Source of the DNA: Lachnospiraceae bacterium
GTDB taxonomy: Bacteria > Bacillota > Clostridia > Lachnospirales > Lachnospiraceae
DNA: 6,233 nucleotides
Assembly: GCA_900751785.1 (NCBI GenBank)
Contig: CAADSM010000039.1
Span: 1-6,233 of the forward strand
Reading direction: 5' to 3'
Positions 5,833 to 6,233 of this stretch are shown piece by piece; the first letter of the stretch is position 1; every line of letters begins with the position of its first letter. The position numbers and the translations under genes were made by a program. The notes beneath the pieces are model-generated. The model was not told where the DNA came from and ran no database searches. It saw only the letters and a list, made by a program, of their open reading frames with translations.

Positions 5833-6233
5833 TTACTTCAGCCCGAAATATCTTTTCCCGAAACGGATATCTCCGTCCACATGCGCCTTCAGCTCTTCCA
5901 CTGAGGCAAACTTCCTCTCCGGGCGCTCGAACTCCCAGAACTGCGCCGTGATCTCTTTTCCGTACGCTTCCTGTCCGTACCCGAAGACAAACACCTCCAG
6001 GAGCCGTTTCTTCTCATCCGTGACCGTTGGCTTGACGCCGACGGTGCCGATCCCAGGATACCATGCCCCGCCGATCTTCACCCGGCAGGCATAGACGCCG
6101 AATCTGGGCATGATCTTGTGCGGCTCCGGCTCTATGTTCATCGTCGGAAATCCGAGCGTCCGCCCGAGCTGCCTTCCGTGCTCCACAACCCCCGACATCT
6201 CATAAGGATATCCGAGCAGCTCACGGGCAAGGG
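5833..6233 (-). CDS. ribF: RibF, C-terminal riboflavin kinase half (5' end outside window)
   Basis: Bifunctional riboflavin kinase / FMN adenylyltransferase (FAD synthetase) makes FMN and then FAD in the cytosol. Only the last 132 residues plus the TAA stop are visible. The frame stays open to the window edge (visible start LARELLGYPYE), so the ATG at 6198 is internal and not a start. Family proteins are about 305-315 residues, so roughly 175-180 residues, including the adenylyltransferase domain, lie beyond base 6233. Visible kinase hallmarks are the G-R-Q-L-G-R-T-L-G-F-P-T-M-N motif (visible residues 19-32, with the Mg/ATP-binding PTxN), RFGVYACRV, GIGTVGVKPT (60-69), the likely catalytic-base glutamate in LLEVF (residue 79), then AYGKEI and the KFASVEEL tail. 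The stop lies 7 bases from the rpsO -35 box with no terminator between, so readthrough into rpsO is likely. Identity is firm from motifs and gene order. Confidence 0.96.
   Translation of the reverse strand, partial: LARELLGYPYEMSGVVEHGRQLGRTLGFPTMNIEPEPHKIMPRFGVYACRVKIGGAWYPGIGTVGVKPTVTDEKKRLLEVFVFGYGQEAYGKEITAQFWEFERPERKFASVEELKAHVDGDIRFGKRYFGLK

Noticed and set aside
1..6233. CRISPR arrays, tRNA/rRNA genes, insertion sequences, phage or defence modules
   Set aside because: No spaced direct repeats, cloverleaf pattern, transposase or terminal repeats were found; the five genes and their regulatory gaps account for the window.

Overview
The window looks like chromosomal housekeeping DNA from a member of the Clostridia, most likely Lachnospiraceae. 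This is judged from the style of the PNPase, S15 and RarA proteins, strong Shine-Dalgarno sequences of the AGGAGG type, SigA-type promoters and moderate G+C. I cannot name a genus from sequence alone. All five genes lie on the minus strand, so the biological order runs from high to low coordinates: ribF (5' end missing) - rpsO - pnp - rarA - VanZ-family membrane protein. The many open frames on the plus strand are shadows of these genes.

Region by region: 6233-5833 is the riboflavin kinase half of ribF, with the N-terminal half beyond the window edge. The gap 5832-5695 holds a near-consensus promoter and a structured rpsO leader. 5694-5428 is rpsO (S15). The gap 5427-5213 holds a strong hairpin with a weak U-tract, a pnp promoter with a perfect TATAAT, and a long near-perfect hairpin in the pnp leader. 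5212-3125 is pnp. The gap 3124-2989 holds a small hairpin and a long rho-independent terminator whose 3' arm is the spacer of a putative rarA promoter. 2988-1675 is rarA. An 88-base gap with no visible promoter or terminator leads to the VanZ-family gene (1586-174), which ends at a textbook terminator (138-99). The final 98 bases hold no gene I can support. No stretch without a gene exceeds 300 bases.

How the genes work together: ribF-rpsO-pnp is the conserved tail of the bacterial nusA-infB-rbfA-truB-ribF-rpsO-pnp neighbourhood, linking translation with RNA turnover (flavin synthesis is a long-standing passenger). rarA (replication fork maintenance) and the VanZ-like gene form a second probable transcription unit. 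I see no phage, transposon, defence, CRISPR or toxin-antitoxin module. The most interesting signals are non-coding: candidate autoregulatory RNA structures ahead of rpsO and pnp, and a terminator/promoter overlap between pnp and rarA. The VanZ protein also carries an unusual large external C-terminal domain.
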